A DNA stretch of 5,233 nt from an uncultured Clostridia bacterium (lineage in GTDB: Bacteria; Bacillota; Clostridia; TANB77; CAG-508). This document shows, in pieces, positions 5,224 through 5,233 of this stretch (its first letter is position 1; every line of letters starts with the position of its first letter). The notes under the pieces are model-generated. The model saw nothing but the letters and a program-made list of their open reading frames with translations, made no database searches and was not told where the DNA came from. Position numbers and translations under genes: made by a program. The DNA lies in contig CAKOYB010000023.1 of the NCBI GenBank assembly GCA_934130435.1, forward strand, positions 1 to 5,233, written 5' to 3'.

Positions 5224-5233
5224 ACATAAGAAG

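Overview
This very AT-rich window has strong AGGAGG-type Shine-Dalgarno sites, TTG and GTG starts beside ATG, and TAA/TAG stops with TGG used for tryptophan. It fits a low-GC member of the Bacillota (Clostridia or a related gut lineage) using the ordinary bacterial code. The tyrosine integrase and neighbouring accessory genes suggest one end of an integrative element such as an ICE, prophage remnant or genomic island. The rest of the element probably lies to the left; its boundaries cannot be fixed from this window.

Layout. Positions 1-32 hold the first codons of a leftward gene. Positions 33-316 are non-coding and contain two 20-bp direct repeats 63 bp apart, an 11-bp tandem near-repeat and an inverted repeat before the next gene. 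A rightward gene (317-1273) encodes a DUF6076-type protein with a C-terminal cysteine cluster. It converges on a leftward operon at a shared bidirectional terminator (1264-1286).

The leftward operon (promoter about 3792-3765, ending at 1288) is the main interest. In transcription order it holds a structured non-coding leader closed by a perfect 18-bp stem (3718-3571), a reverse transcriptase with intact YIDD active site (3546-2203), a small membrane protein that looks like a SLATT-type predicted pore-forming effector (2194-1610), and an unrecognised 100-residue protein (1590-1288). Spacings of 8 and 19 nt, with a ribosome-binding site overlapping the upstream stop codon, indicate one transcription unit. 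The arrangement matches a defence-associated reverse transcriptase (DRT/UG class) system: the RT would copy a companion ncRNA, and the membrane protein would act as an abortive-infection effector. RT-SLATT pairing is a known theme; the ncRNA and the third gene are what most deserve attention.

The region from 3765 to 3907 carries back-to-back promoter-like sequences for the defence operon and the integrase, with a 37-bp inverted repeat between them. The same 6-bp arms at the same spacing also precede the DUF6076 gene. The integrase (3908-5104) is full length with all catalytic residues. It is followed by a hairpin and a tandem 11-bp repeat that could be an integrase arm-binding site near the element end.
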